Shown here one piece after another: positions 1 through 10,299 of a stretch of DNA of 64,000 bases. The notes beneath the pieces are model-generated. The model saw only the letters and a program-made list of their open reading frames with translations, made no database searches and was not told the origin of the DNA. The translations under genes and the position numbers were made by a program. Each line of letters starts with the position of its first letter. The first letter of the stretch is position 1. The stretch lies in contig NOWV01000145.1 in assembly GCA_003344405.1 (NCBI GenBank), positions 1-64,000 on the forward strand, read 5' to 3'. Source of the stretch: Trichoplax sp. H2. Lineage: Eukaryota; Placozoa; Uniplacotomia; Trichoplacea.

Positions 1-412
1 GTATAAAAAGTCTATTACAGTGTACTGTACAGTTGACTGTACTGTACTGTACGTGTACCGAGAGAGAATTTTGAAAGGAGTACAGTACTGTACTGTACAT
101 ACTGTACAGTACATACATGTACTGTTACAGTACTGTACTGTACTGTTACAGTACTGTACTGTACTGTTAAAAAGCATACTGTACTGTACAGTGTACAGTA
201 GTGCTAGTACTGTAATGGCGATGGCTTTTATACTGTAGGATGGTCTGAGTACAGTAGTACTTGTGCCTGCACTCAACATGTACTGTACAGTGTACAGTAC
301 TGTAGGTGTATTGTCCTGCTAATCGGTGGTCCGTTACTCTACCGTGTACAGTGTACACTGTACAGTACAGTATCATGCCAGAGTACTGCACACTGTACAC
401 TCTGTGCAGTAG
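1..412. repeat. Dense TACTGTAC/GTACAGTA palindrome cluster
   Basis: Most of this stretch is overlapping copies of TACTGTAC, GTACAGTA and the palindrome ACTGTACAGT, separated by short unique pieces. Short open frames here are by-products of the repeat (Tyr/Cys/Thr/Val-rich in every frame) and are not genes. The same motif recurs in other intergenic spacers of the window. Confidence 0.9.
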
Positions 413-975
413 ACCGTTTAAGAACGTTTATTACTACACACTCACGGGCCACCACGACAGTAGTAAGAGAATTTTCTCTCATTAATTAAAGGTATACAGT
501 ACAGTATGATAGGATGAACTTTTCTCTTATCATATGTTCAGTCAAGCTGAGTCAACTTTATACAGTACTGTGCTGTAATCTGGTAGCGCCTTCGTACAAC
601 ATTAATACGCTGAGGTAAAGGCGACATCAATCATTTATAAGGCAATAATGAATTAACTCTGTTGAACAACTTACCTGTTCAACTGGATGCGGATGGTACA
701 TCGACCGGACATAACAGTCACCATGATACAGTGGACAGTACTCTACCGGAGGTGAAAATCGATAGAATGGCTCACTTTTTCTTTACTTATATGGCTCTGA
801 CTGCAGATGAGATGAGTTTTGCTCACTAGTACTGCACGATGTACAGTACAGTCTCTACCTGATCAGTGAGGACTGTACTGTACTGTACTGTACACTGTAC
901 GCTGTGTACAGTAAAACCGATGATTGGCATTTCGTCAATTTTAAGTCATCGGAGCAATTTCTACCCCGGCTAAAA
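413..975. promoter_or_regulatory. 5' flank of the SIAH-type gene, with a second palindrome cluster
   Basis: No gene is seen here. A TACTGTAC/GTACAGTA cluster at about 832-905 sits only some 70 bp before the chosen ATG at 976, so it would lie in the promoter or 5' UTR. An in-frame open stretch runs upstream from 976 to about 904, but it has no ATG and overlaps the palindromes, so it was not included in the coding region. Confidence 0.5.
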
Positions 976-1848
976 ATGGACGAAAGATCGGATGCTGGCC
1001 TTAACGAGCAAACAGCAACCGATAGTCATCAAAACGATGAAGATTCCAATTATAAACAAATCAAACGGAAACATGAAGACAATCAAAGTGGCGATCAATT
1101 CTCCAGTATCATTAATTTATTTGAATGTCCGGTCTGTTATGATTACGTTTTACCACCTATTAAGCAGTGCACTAGAGGCCATCTCATTTGTGAAAAATGC
1201 CGATTGAAAATTCTCAAATGTCCAGTGTGCAATGAAACATTCGAAACCGACGTTCGAAATTTACAAATGGAAAAATTGGCTAGAACCTTAGTTTTTCCAT
1301 GCAAATTTAGACAATCTGGTTGTCAACTTTGCTTTTCGCCTGATGAAAGAAAGATTCACGAAGATTCTTGCCCATTTCGTATTTATAGCTGCCCTTTCCC
1401 GATTACGTGTCGATGGCAAGGCTCGCTGGATTCTGTAGTCTCTCATATTGTCAATAGTCATAAAACAGTCCCTATGCAAGATGGTGAAGATGTTGTTTTT
1501 TCATTTGTTATCACTAGTGAGGTTACTGTGTGGGCTATGATACAAAAATGTCACGATCAACACTTTTTAGTGCTTGTCCGTAAAATAGAAATGTCCCATT
1601 ACATCTATCAACTTTATGCCCTCGTTCAAGTCATTGCGCCTAAATCGATTGCTCGCAATTTCGCCTATGTTTTAACGTTGAAGGACGAACAACGCCGCTT
1701 AGCTTTGGAATCCTCACCCATTAGTATTAATGATTGTATTGATGACGCTATTGCAGTACGCGATTGTCTTTCAGTAGACTTTGTAACTGCCAAGTCTTTC
1801 AGTCAAGATGGCAATATTCGCCTCTTGGTTGCTATCAAAGCCATCTAG
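976..1848 (+). CDS. SIAH: SIAH-type RING E3 ubiquitin ligase (seven in absentia)
   Basis: This is a single-exon gene of 290 aa, close to the usual 280-320 aa of SIAH proteins. SIAH ligases ubiquitinate targets for proteasomal degradation. The RING finger (residues about 51-90) begins LFECPVCYDYVLPPI and ends KCPVCNETF, with all C3HC4 ligands visible. It is followed by the SIAH-type zinc fingers (FPCKFRQSGC ... SCPFPITCRWQGSLD, with the closing His pair in VSHIVNSHK). The C-terminal substrate-binding TRAF-like domain starts near GEDVVFSF and includes ARNFAYVLTL. The N-terminal 50 residues are charged and low in similarity. The ATG at 976 is the first in the open frame. The gene converges with the BRD10-like gene. 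Lack of introns is unusual among its neighbours, so a retrocopy is possible. Orthology to SIAH1/2 versus a lineage-specific SIAH copy is not resolved. Confidence 0.93.
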   Translation: MDERSDAGLNEQTATDSHQNDEDSNYKQIKRKHEDNQSGDQFSSIINLFECPVCYDYVLPPIKQCTRGHLICEKCRLKILKCPVCNETFETDVRNLQMEKLARTLVFPCKFRQSGCQLCFSPDERKIHEDSCPFRIYSCPFPITCRWQGSLDSVVSHIVNSHKTVPMQDGEDVVFSFVITSEVTVWAMIQKCHDQHFLVLVRKIEMSHYIYQLYALVQVIAPKSIARNFAYVLTLKDEQRRLALESSPISINDCIDDAIAVRDCLSVDFVTAKSFSQDGNIRLLVAIKAI

Positions 1849-2528
1849 GTCAAAAGACGTAAAAATCACTTTGAATTCACTCAATTTTGGGTTTTTTAAC
1901 TTGTCGTAACCATGACTTAGACGTGCATGCATTCATATATGATCCATATATAGAGAGATAGATATATACTGTATGTAGAAAATTGTAAATTTTTCAATTC
2001 AAATTCATATCGCAAGAGATAAAATTGTAATGACATCGAGCAACTGACTTATTGTAGTGTAGAACGTTGGTAATTTGGTTATATCAATTGGATTTTAAAT
2101 CTGCCATCTCAATAATTTGTACAGTCTTTAATGTTGTCGTTTCATATTTAAAGAGCAGTTATATTATACACCTGAACAGAGTCAGACATGCATTCTGTAG
2201 ATATATTTGCAACCTATTATAACAAACCTTAACAAGCTGTATTAGTAAACCTTTTTATCTAACGACAGCAATTCTGAAGATAGTCTAAATTCTCTTCCTC
2301 TGGACCTGTTCCGTTTAAAAAATTACGATATTTTTATAAAATACTATAAGCTATGGTGGACTTCTTTTATAAGCGTAAAGCGATATCCGCTTGTCAAAAC
2401 GTTTTTATTTATAATTATAATAGATGATGATGATGTGCAAAAAGCGAATCAGCGTTGAATAATTATATTATTATTAATAACATATAATTGTACTTTTGAT
2501 TACCTAAACATCAATAAATCATGTTGTA
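1849..2528. other. Spacer between two convergent genes
   Basis: This is AT-rich DNA between the 3' ends of the SIAH-type gene (+) and the BRD10-like gene (-). A possible minus-strand polyadenylation signal (AATAAA as plus-strand TTTATT, about 2404-2409) lies some 120 bp past the BRD10-like stop. No other gene is seen. Confidence 0.6.
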
Positions 2529-5500
2529 TTAATTGGAATTGGAGTTTAGATTTGTAGGACGTGGAGTCCACATGTTTTGTTGTTGATATAAATTATAACT
2601 ATCGGTATTTAACTGACTGTCCTTAGTAACATTATTATTATAATTAACCGAATTATTGCTACCATATTGGAAGCTATTACTGTAATCTACAGCATCGACA
2701 TGAGGTTTCTTATTCGAGTTATCATGAGGAACTTCTTGTACAGAATGTTGTCGCTGGGATGAAAATTGTACTAGATTGTAGGCTGTTTGCAGTCTCTGAC
2801 CACCATTTACATTACTATAGTTATCTTGCCTTGGTGGCATCATTGGGGCATTATAGTTATTATTCGCTGGGTAATAATAACTATTATGATCGCGGGAATA
2901 GTTTGTAAAAACGTTGCTGCTTCTATGATACACATTTTGATTATTGACATTCAAACTTGAGTTTTGAAGATTTGCTGTCTGCGGTGCAGTAAATGGTGCC
3001 GAATAATTTACATTTGGAGAGCTAGTTCTCGTCATGTCGATATTTGTACTTAAAGAGCTACTCGATTGGCCTGCCGTTCCGGTACTTTGCGCATTTGAGT
3101 ACATAACCTGTACGGGATTTGCATTAATACCATCGTCGTTACTATATAAACTATTCGAATAGGAACTATTCGTTCCACTTGAATTGTCATACGGCTTGAC
3201 ACTGGTGGGAGGAATATAAGGTATTGACGGTAACGATTTCTTAGCGGGTATTCCAATTAGATACTCTTTGTCGTCGTAACTTGTTTCTGCTAAAGTCTCT
3301 TTCCTTGTTTCTTCAGCTGGGATAGTTGAAGGAATGTTGGCTTTAGGTGCGGTATTACAACTTTCGCTTTCCAACGGATCATGTTTCGATTGTTTAATTT
3401 TTCGCTTCCTCTTATTACTGTGTCCCAACTCAGTCATTTCAACTTTACTTGTACAATCTACACTTTCGTCTTCATGATCAATCTCGGCACTATGGTTTTC
3501 TGCAATGGAGCTTTCATTTGCGGAGGAATCGCTATTGGAGTGCGAATCCGAGTTAGGATCACCACTAGAATCGTCATCCTCACTTGCAGCATCGTCCTTC
3601 TCGGTGTCTTTGCCTTCCTTTTTCTTCGGGATCCGAGTAGGTTCTTGCCAATCTTCGACTGAAATGTCTTCCATCGGGTTGGTACATTCTCTCATGAGTT
3701 TATTTTTGATACGGGCTTGCGTACGTTGCAGTTTATAATCCCAAGGAAGAACATCCGAGAGTAACTGTTTTAGGGTTTCCAAAAGGTATTTTACTGAGCT
3801 ATCCGGATTGGATTTACTACGTCGTTTAGCTATAGGGGCTAAACTTTCACATAGTTCCTTTAAAGAATCGCAGCTATCACAAAGGAGCTCGAAATCCGAG
3901 TCGGGATTCGTAATTGTTTGCGATTTAGGCACGATTTTAGGTGGATCACGTGTTGGTGGGGAACTGTTTGCCGATTTAAACTAGAAAAAATCGATGGTTA
4001 AATGTAATTAAAAAATAGACATTCAACTAGTGATTATAGAAAATAAAATTAATTTATAATGACATTTTATTATTTTCAAGTCATTTTTGTAAATTATTGC
4101 TAATTATTACGCAAGTACCTGCCGTAATCTTTCAGGTCTTTTGTGAGGAGTAGGTAAAACCGGAATTTCCTTTACAGTTCTAGCGGGTGCCTTACGTTTC
4201 TAGAAATAAATATTGAACCGATATGATCACACTTTTCTATTGAAATTACTAATTTCTCATTCAATTTTACTGTCGCGGTGTTCAAACTTGCAACATCGTT
4301 GAATTACATTATACTGTATAGGAGCGTGCGAAATGAAAATATTACTACAGTACCTTTCTTTTTAGTATATCAGCCGTTACAGGATCGTGCTTATAAACTC
4401 TCAGGTCAAGATATAGGAATCCTGGAAAATAAAAGTAGGTTGCACCTTTGTCATCTTGGCCTAGTACAATCTCACGCAAAGTTACAGGCCCATATTGTGT
4501 TAAGACATCTCGTAATTCCAGTTCCTATATTGTATCAGAGTGAAACGATATAAAGAGAATTAAAATGTTGAAATATGCCTATACTGTACTGTGTAATATC
4601 ATATAACCAAGAATATTATTTCATATTACAGCGATTGATTTAATAATCATTTTGTTAACTTGATAGAATTTAATTGTTACAAAATAGTGAACTTTGTTAG
4701 TACTTTTATATCAATATTGTAATTACATTCGATTAACAATATATATTAACTTACCGTAACATGGTCACAAAGCGCTTTCAGTAAATATACTCGTTTCCGA
4801 AGTGATAATTCATGAAAGGGCGTAGTAATAATTTCTTCCTTATCGCCTAGTTATATTTGAATCAATTAATTTCGATCGCTACTACAAAGTTTTACGTCAT
4901 TGTTTCCAGTACAATTATTCTTATAGATATAGTGTTGATTACAATATTAAACATATTTGTAATACCTTATATTAAAATAAATTATATTTTTAAATCATAT
5001 ACACTACCTAAAACTTCAAAGAGATCAGAGGCTAATCCGAACTTATCTAGAACCTATTTATGTTAAATAAATAATGGTTAATATTATCAAAAGTTTAAAG
5101 TGATTTACGGTAGTTTGTTTATCACTTTCTTTGATCACATCGTTACAACGTACTTTTACGTCGTTACTAAACTACTACACATAAGAGTAACATTATCATG
5201 GCAACAATAGCACGCATGACGATCCGATTTTGTTATTTATATTTAATGCAAATTATCTAGACTATTTATTATGCTTATCTTCATACCATTTCCTCGTTTA
5301 ATTCATCCTTTGTTTCATACCATAATTTTAATACATTTTTTAGCTTATGATCCCAAACATTGTACGGCATGGCTTTTTTATCATCTAGACTTTAGTAGTA
5401 CAGAAATAAGATTATACAATTTAATTCTCTAACGACAAAAATGTAACCACTAGTTCAATACAGATCTACATCGTTTTAACAGTTATTGTAACGTCGTGAT

Positions 5501-7847
5501 GGATTTAATAAATTTACTACGTTATATAGAAATGACAACTGAAATATGAAGCTATTTTACATTGGATACGCAAAAGATAGAATTTGACAATTTTGTGATA
5601 ATTGCAGTATGCTTACTATTGCCGGGGCTTGGGATCCAAGAGTAGAGATGAGAATATGCGAGCCATTAGATAGCTTCGGTGCGGCATAATTAATCCTAGT
5701 TCTAATTCTTCTAAGCATACATTTCGCAAATTCAACGAATCTTGGCAAAGGAAGAATAGTTGAGCTATGGCTGGTACCTAATTATACAAGTACATGAATC
5801 ATTGTTATTATTATTTAATAGGTGAAAGACAACAGCATTGTTCAAGTCATCATTGAACAGATTTTTTATAGTGATTGATGGATTACTAACAATCAAAAAG
5901 GATCGTATCTAGTGTCGATATTACCTGCCAGTAGGATCGGATTTCTTTCACAGAGTCTAATGGGGCGTACTCTTTTTGCCAATTATTAATTTCTTCCAGC
6001 ATAGCTAAACTGGCTTCTCTAGCTTCTTGTTGTTTTTGCTTTCGTTTAATTTTTTCTTCTTCTTCTTCTTCCAATTTTACTTTAGCAACAATGGATGTTG
6101 CAAAATCGAAAGTACCTGAGCTGCGATTGCATCTACGTCTTGATGCTAATCGAATCAATAGAGATAGGTTTATGACACTTTTTAATTACTTGATTAATCA
6201 ATCTATATCTATCTATCTCTCATACAATTTTTACAGTTTAATTAATACGCTCAATACAGTATTGTATGGCTTCTATGTCTTACAATGTATTATTTATGAT
6301 GATTAAAATACCAGGCATTGCAGCTACTTACAGGTTACATTGGCGTTATCTTCTCCATCGTTTGAATTACCTCTTAGTTTATCACGAAGCGATCTGCATC
6401 AATATTTCAACTTACTTAGTACAAATAGGCATTAGACATGGACTTTGCAATGAATACATTTGAAAAACTGATCACACGTAATAAAACACAAATGATTTAA
6501 GACAGGGATATCAACTACATTTAAGTCTAGAATGCACTAAGTTAAGTTAACTTTTGAGCTAACAAGTATGAAGATTTATTGGAATGGTAGCTATGTATCG
6601 CTGGTATGCAAACGACAGTAATATCCATAAGCTGCTCTCATTTTTAGCTTGGTTTAAATGTGGAACCTAGCAGTAGTTACAGGTAGGTGTCTATAACACA
6701 TGAATGCCATAAACATATCGCTATGTATAATCTTAGTGATTTCTACTGGAGTGGTAGAACGATTAGGATGTAACTTACTTTGGAAACAGATTAATTTTCT
6801 GCTCTATGGTCTTTTCCAATTTCTGGCCCAATTTCGATATCCAATGTTTGGAGCCATTATACCGATAGCAATTTTCAATCATTAGACGAATATCACTGAG
6901 GACTTCGTTGATGGTTGTGTAGGAAGAATCATAGAATTTCTTCTTGACTGCGAGAAATAATTGAAAGAATGTAAATTCATTTTTTTGGATTGAAAATACT
7001 TTTTCTTATTTTAACCATTATTTTATCGAATTAAGTTATACTAAACACTTGTATTGATTTCAATGAAGCCATTTTAAAAGGATTTATACGGAGAAAAAGA
7101 CACGACTAAAATGATAGATAAAGCGTAACGCCGGTAAGACATGCAAATCTTGTCAGTGTCTCTTCTTTCTCACTGACCGGCAAGCAAGATTGCAAAATAG
7201 CGTGTCGTAATAAAGAGAGAAAACTACTCACTTTGTACTTAAGCGATTAGTCAATAAAGTTGAAAATTGGCATAGAACATCATTATTCTAATGGACAAGT
7301 ATAGCAATGACACTATCTCTATATTCTCTTGATGTTCATCACGATGATGATTGGTGTATAGCAAGGTAGTTGAAATTGAAATGAATCAATGAATAACAAA
7401 GGAAAAAACGATATACAGTACTATGACTGTTATGAGTAAACAGTTGTCTTCGACTAATGGATGCTATCCAGTCATTTTTCTTCCTTGCTAACATAGATCA
7501 ATCAATTTGCAATCAGTTGACAAACAAAACAAGTTGATATGCATCCACTTACTCCATACTAAACACATTGGTTGTTTAATTCGATCATAGTAATCCCATA
7601 GTCCTAATTTCTCAGTATCAACAGGTTCACGAAAAGGCCATGTCATACTTGCAAATTGATTGGAAAGGAGATCATTGACTAGTTTCCATCCTTGGAATAA
7701 TTCAGCGCTTAATGTATTGACGATATCGTCATCACTAATGGATTGTGTTGTACTTTGCTCAATGGGTGTTTCTTCTATTTCGGTTGTTGATTGCTTGCTC
7801 TTTTCATTGGAAACCAACGGTTGAGAATTCTCCTGTCCACTGTCCAT
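2529..7847 (-). CDS. BRD10: Bromodomain-DDT/WHIM protein, BRD10 (KIAA2026)-like
   Basis: Ten exons (minus): 7847-7553, 6947-6779, 6120-5925, 5777-5617, 5389-5287, 5053-5008, 4846-4755, 4524-4354, 4199-4119, 3980-2529. All joins keep frame, giving about 921 aa. The bromodomain (residues about 50-150) shows WPFREPVD, the YDRIKQPM loop and ENCYRYNG with the acetyl-lysine-contacting Asn. A Glu/Lys-rich helix follows, then a DDT-like module (about 221-275, VPAIAQLFFLC ... LEELELGL) and a WHIM-like region (MPYNVWDHKL, FHELSLRKRVYLLKALCD, REIVLGQD). These parts resemble vertebrate KIAA2026/BRD10, a presumed chromatin reader; that name rests on memory of the family, not a search. The last exon carries a conserved-looking helical segment (LLSDVLPWDYKL), an acidic stretch and a Ser/Asn/Tyr-rich disordered tail. 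A 46-bp exon (5053-5008) is needed to hold the frame. Confidence 0.82.
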
Positions 7848-8121
7848 TTTAATTTCATGTCAAATCAGGATATCGGACATTGGTGGAGTAGCGGTGAGAA
7901 GTTTGCTCTGCGCAAACTCAGCAAAGCACGCTTCACTTTACTTGAGTCAAACGAGTTTGGGGGTGAACGTATTGTGCTGACTGACATGTGTAACTCGACG
8001 CCGGTCGATGGTGTGTTGCAGCCGAGGCGAGTGACAAGAGGCTCAGGCGCAGTATGGCGGACGATAGTGTCCCGCATACAGTATGTTGTTCGACTCTCAG
8101 CCAATCAATCCCAGCGTCCAC

Positions 8122-8151
8122 TGGAGCACTCTATCATGGAGCACTCTATCA
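8122..8151. repeat. 15-bp direct repeat, two exact copies
   Basis: TGGAGCACTCTATCA occurs twice in tandem without mismatches (8122-8136 and 8137-8151), in the 5' flank of the BRD10-like gene. Confidence 0.9.
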
Positions 8152-8189
8152 TGGACTACTACCGGGAGTCCCATACTCATCGTTCTTAA

Positions 8190-8230
8190 CCCCCCCCCCG
8201 GCCAATAGTACTACATGTAGACATGTAGTA
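8190..8230. repeat. C10 run next to a perfect short hairpin
   Basis: Ten consecutive C (8190-8199) are followed by perfect 10-bp inverted arms TACTACATGT / ACATGTAGTA (8209-8218 and 8221-8230) with a 2-bp centre. The hairpin is exact; function is unknown. Confidence 0.85.
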
Positions 8231-8892
8231 GTATATATATTTTTAAAAGGTAATGGATATTTTTAAAAGAGGTTATAAAGTCTCTAGTCGTTCATAGTGG
8301 CTCTATCATCATGGAAGTACAGGTTACTGTTCGTTTCTACTTGTTTTACGTTATCAGTGGCTGCTTATACTGTACAGTACATTGAACAGCGTGTTTTGCG
8401 CATCAGTAAAATACTCGCGCCTATGTGGTGCAAGCACACTCTGGGAATGGGACGACCAACTTTACAGTATTATATTACTGGTCATTTTACTCTGCCGAAT
8501 GACTAGAATCGTACAGTATATTGTATCGCGGTCGACCAACTTGGCGGCTACTAGGATTACACTTAAAATGACCAGGCCAAAAAAAAGCGGCCTCTCATCA
8601 CAGTTACCGTTGTTGTGGACAGACGGACATTTTTCTAGCAAAGCAGACATTATGAAAATGCCGAAAATCATGATAGTGTTGTATTGTAGATCGCTTGTGT
8701 GAGTATTCTATGATCACGACTATGAATTCAAGAGCATTCATGACGTTATACAACTGTAATTAAACAGAACTGAGCAAAATAGAATAGGATTCAATGCAAT
8801 CTTGCTTAGTTTAGTAACAGAAGCTCACTAGAGAGTTTCACGTATACAGTATAAATCCACTTGGGATTTCGGATTTTCGGGTGAATGAAGTA

Positions 8893-9148
8893 GGAAGGAA
8901 GTTGGACGGATTGCTGGAACTTCATTTTCTGTAAAATGCGCATGTGTTAATCGTAACAACAGTCCATCCGTCCACTGCCTTAAGGTTCAAGCTCTTGCGT
9001 TTCAACTTTCAAGTTGCAAACTCTCGGAAGGAAGTTGGACAGATTACCGGAACCTCATTTTCGATAAAATGCGCATGTGTCAATTGTAATAACGGTCCAT
9101 CCGTCCACTGCCTTAAGGTTCAAGCTCTTGCGTTTCCAGTTGCAGCTC
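8893..9148. repeat. Tandem duplication, unit about 133 bp
   Basis: Two similar copies begin GGAAGGAAGTTGGAC at 8893 and 9026. Both contain AAAATGCGCATGTGT and CCATCCGTCCACTGCC. Differences are mostly substitutions. A 167-codon open frame through this repeat is considered incidental. Confidence 0.9.
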
Positions 9149-9777
9149 TCCTCTTTCCGTCTTTACTGTACGTCGACAATTCCATCAGGATTAAAGGGAA
9201 TTCACGTTATGGCGTTAAAGGTTTGTTAATATTGCATGATCTGTATTCATTCAGCTTCTATTTTAGCTATAAGCTGATCTGTAAGAATAATGATTTCTCT
9301 CCTGAACGCCAATCCAACGATATTTGCATGTTGTTGAATAACAAAGTCAAGAGTAGATCTACCATGTTCCTCATACGAGTAACCACAATACTGTATGCGT
9401 ATATGGCAGGATTCCCTGCTAGCCAGTGCAATCTCTATTTGCATTAGTGGATTGGATCTTTTGATGCCATCGATGCTTTATTACTCTTTGACTTAATTGA
9501 CTACTTTCCAATACAGTATTGGCGTACAGCATACGTCTACAGTCTATGAGTAAAGTCGCGTAGTAAAGACGAAAAGAATGAAAGATGAACATCGTATGCA
9601 ATGCGGTAGAATATTACCACAAAACTGGAATCTCTAGCGGTCAAGAACGATATTATAGATATGATCTTCCCTTTATAGTGTAGTATCAGCTACAACTATT
9701 CAATCATCGACACTGTGGAGCTCTACAGTAGTTTAAGCTATTGAAATTGGATTTTAGAATTGACACTACAGTACTGT

Positions 9778-10299
9778 ACTGATATCCATTGTTGAATAAT
9801 TCTCCAATTAAAATCCGTCATCGTTATCATTTAAAATTGGCTATACAAGGCAAATATTTTCAGTAAATTTCGAAATACTATATTTACCTTTTACATCAAT
9901 AATCTTCTACTGATATCCAATGTTGAATAATTTTCCAACCAAAATCCATCATTGTTATCATTTAAAATTAGTTATACTGTACTGTATAGGGCAAAATTTG
10001 CAGCAAATTTCTAAACACTCGTATACCTCTTACATAAACATTCTTCTACTGTATCGATATCTAGTATTAAGGTTAAATAATTTTCCAACCAAAGTCCATC
10101 ATTATTGTTATCACTTAAAATTGCTTACACCACGCAAAATCTTCGGCAAATTTGTATACACTTTGTTATCTCTTTCATAAATATTCTTCTACTGATATCC
10201 AATGTTAAATAATTTTCCAACCCAAAATTTATCATTGTTGTTATCATTCAAAATTGTCTATAGATATCCTGTACAGCCTTACGAGGCAAAATTTTCAGC
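9778..10299. repeat. Four-copy tandem array (131-144 bp) ending at a GULO splice acceptor
   Basis: Units start at GATATC near 9781, 9912, 10056 and 10194. Each carries a version of AATAATTTTCCAACC, then CATCATTGTTATCA and then GGCAAAATTTTCAGCAA. In the last copy this final motif supplies the acceptor AG (10297-10298) of the first recognised GULO exon. Copies 1 and 2 keep an AG at the same place; copy 3 has CGG. Confidence 0.88.

Larger units (their letters stand above)
7848..10298. other. Spacer with palindromes and tandem repeats; 5' flank of BRD10-like and GULO genes
   Basis: This lies between the start of the BRD10-like gene (-) and the first recognised GULO exon (+). It holds TACTGTACAGTAC copies (8368-8384), a 15-bp direct repeat, a C-run with hairpin, a tandem pair at 8893-9148 and a four-copy array at 9778-10299. 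The missing short GULO first exon probably lies here. Open frames of 60-167 codons overlap repeats and resemble no family I know. Confidence 0.5.

Noticed and set aside
20-400. Overlapping open frames on both strands (72 and 77 codons)
   Set aside because: They are translations of the TACTGTAC palindrome repeat, with the same Tyr/Cys/Thr/Val pattern in several frames.
1-412. CRISPR array or bacterial palindromic repeat
   Set aside because: There are no regular repeat-spacer units, no cas genes, and the whole window is eukaryotic.
904-975. 24-codon N-terminal extension of the SIAH-type protein
   Set aside because: It begins at GTG inside the palindrome cluster and has no ATG.
8944-9447. 167-codon plus-strand open frame, with a 65-codon frame opposite
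   Set aside because: Much of it is the translated 133-bp tandem duplication and it lacks recognisable domains. The opposing frame shows no clear splice context or family match.
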